The notes beneath the pieces are model-generated. The model worked only from the letters and a program-made list of their open reading frames with translations. It was not told where the DNA came from and did no database searches. Below are positions 6,627 to 6,762 of a stretch of DNA of 6,762 bases, piece by piece. How positions within the stretch are numbered: the first letter of the stretch is position 1; every line of letters starts with the position of its first letter. The translations under genes were made by a program, and so were the position numbers. Origin of the DNA: Burkholderiales bacterium (GTDB lineage: Bacteria > Pseudomonadota > Gammaproteobacteria > Burkholderiales > Burkholderiaceae_D); the NCBI GenBank assembly GCA_005800405.1, contig SYFN01000264.1, positions 1 to 6,762 on the forward strand, read 5' to 3'.

Positions 6627-6762
6627 GGAAGCGCTGAACAAATCCCTTTTACAAGGAACTTTACTCAGCAATTTTTGAACTGCCTAATTTTTGGGCAATT
6701 ATTTTAAAAGTTTGTTAAAAACGCTGCGAATTTATCCGCTTTAAGCGGATTGTTCCGCTGCA
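6627..6762. mobile_element. End of an IS5-like insertion sequence (runs off right edge)
   Basis: Rluε-like homology ends at 6626 and an AT-rich sequence begins with GGAAGCGCTGAACAAATCCC (6627-6646). IS5 elements begin with a similar GGAAGGTGCGAACAAGT-type repeat. The bases just outside, TTAG at 6623-6626, fit the 4-bp YTAR target that IS5-group elements duplicate. No transposase coding is visible in these 136 bases, so they look like the terminal non-coding part. The far end is absent, so the second inverted repeat and the duplicate TTAG cannot be checked. An IS4-related element is the main alternative. Confidence 0.6.
6734..6750. repeat. 17-bp palindrome inside the right-hand IS
   Basis: ATCCGCTT and AAGCGGAT flank a single central T. 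As RNA it would form a 6-bp stem with a 5-base loop. It lies in the terminal region of the IS and could block read-through transcription or bind a protein, but no T-tract follows. Confidence 0.45.

Noticed and set aside
1..6762. CRISPR array, toxin-antitoxin pair, phage or defence island
   Set aside because: There are no spaced direct repeats, no recognisable toxin or antitoxin, and no phage or defence genes; the genes are housekeeping plus IS ends.

Overview
The window reads as a short stretch of conserved chromosomal housekeeping genes from a Gram-negative proteobacterium, with a mobile-element end on each side. The proteins are proteobacterial in type. MurJ and ribosomal protein S20 match E. 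coli residue for residue at key positions. A MurJ-SirB1 gene pair sits divergent from rpsT, an arrangement I associate with Betaproteobacteria. That lineage call is from memory of gene order and protein character; no search was run.

Left edge (1-830): the first ~137 bases encode the last 44 residues of an ISL3-type transposase. An AT-rich ORF of unknown function (154-465) starts 17 bases after the transposase stop. The next 365 bases (466-830) hold no gene I can support.

Core (831-5831): uup, an ABC-F ATPase, is on the + strand and converges on sirB1. The sirB1 gene lies 11 bases downstream of murJ on the - strand, so the two probably form an operon. Divergent from murJ is rpsT, with a recognisable sigma-70-type promoter whose -35 lies inside a 17-bp palindrome. 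Downstream of rpsT are two hairpins, the second a T-tract terminator shared with the convergent gene.

Right edge (5830-6762): a secreted DUF192 protein on the - strand is preceded by the C-terminal half of an RluE-type pseudouridine synthase. That gene is cut at 6626 by what looks like the end of an IS5-like insertion sequence. The insertion site TTAG fits the YTAR preference of IS5. The lost N-terminal half held the catalytic aspartate, so the gene is a pseudogene.

Functionally the core covers ribosome-associated ATPase activity (Uup), cell-wall precursor export (MurJ), small-subunit assembly (S20) and an uncharacterised periplasmic protein. I see no evidence of a novel multi-gene system. 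The most informative features are the two IS boundaries, the broken pseudouridine synthase and the orphan AT-rich ORF beside the left IS.
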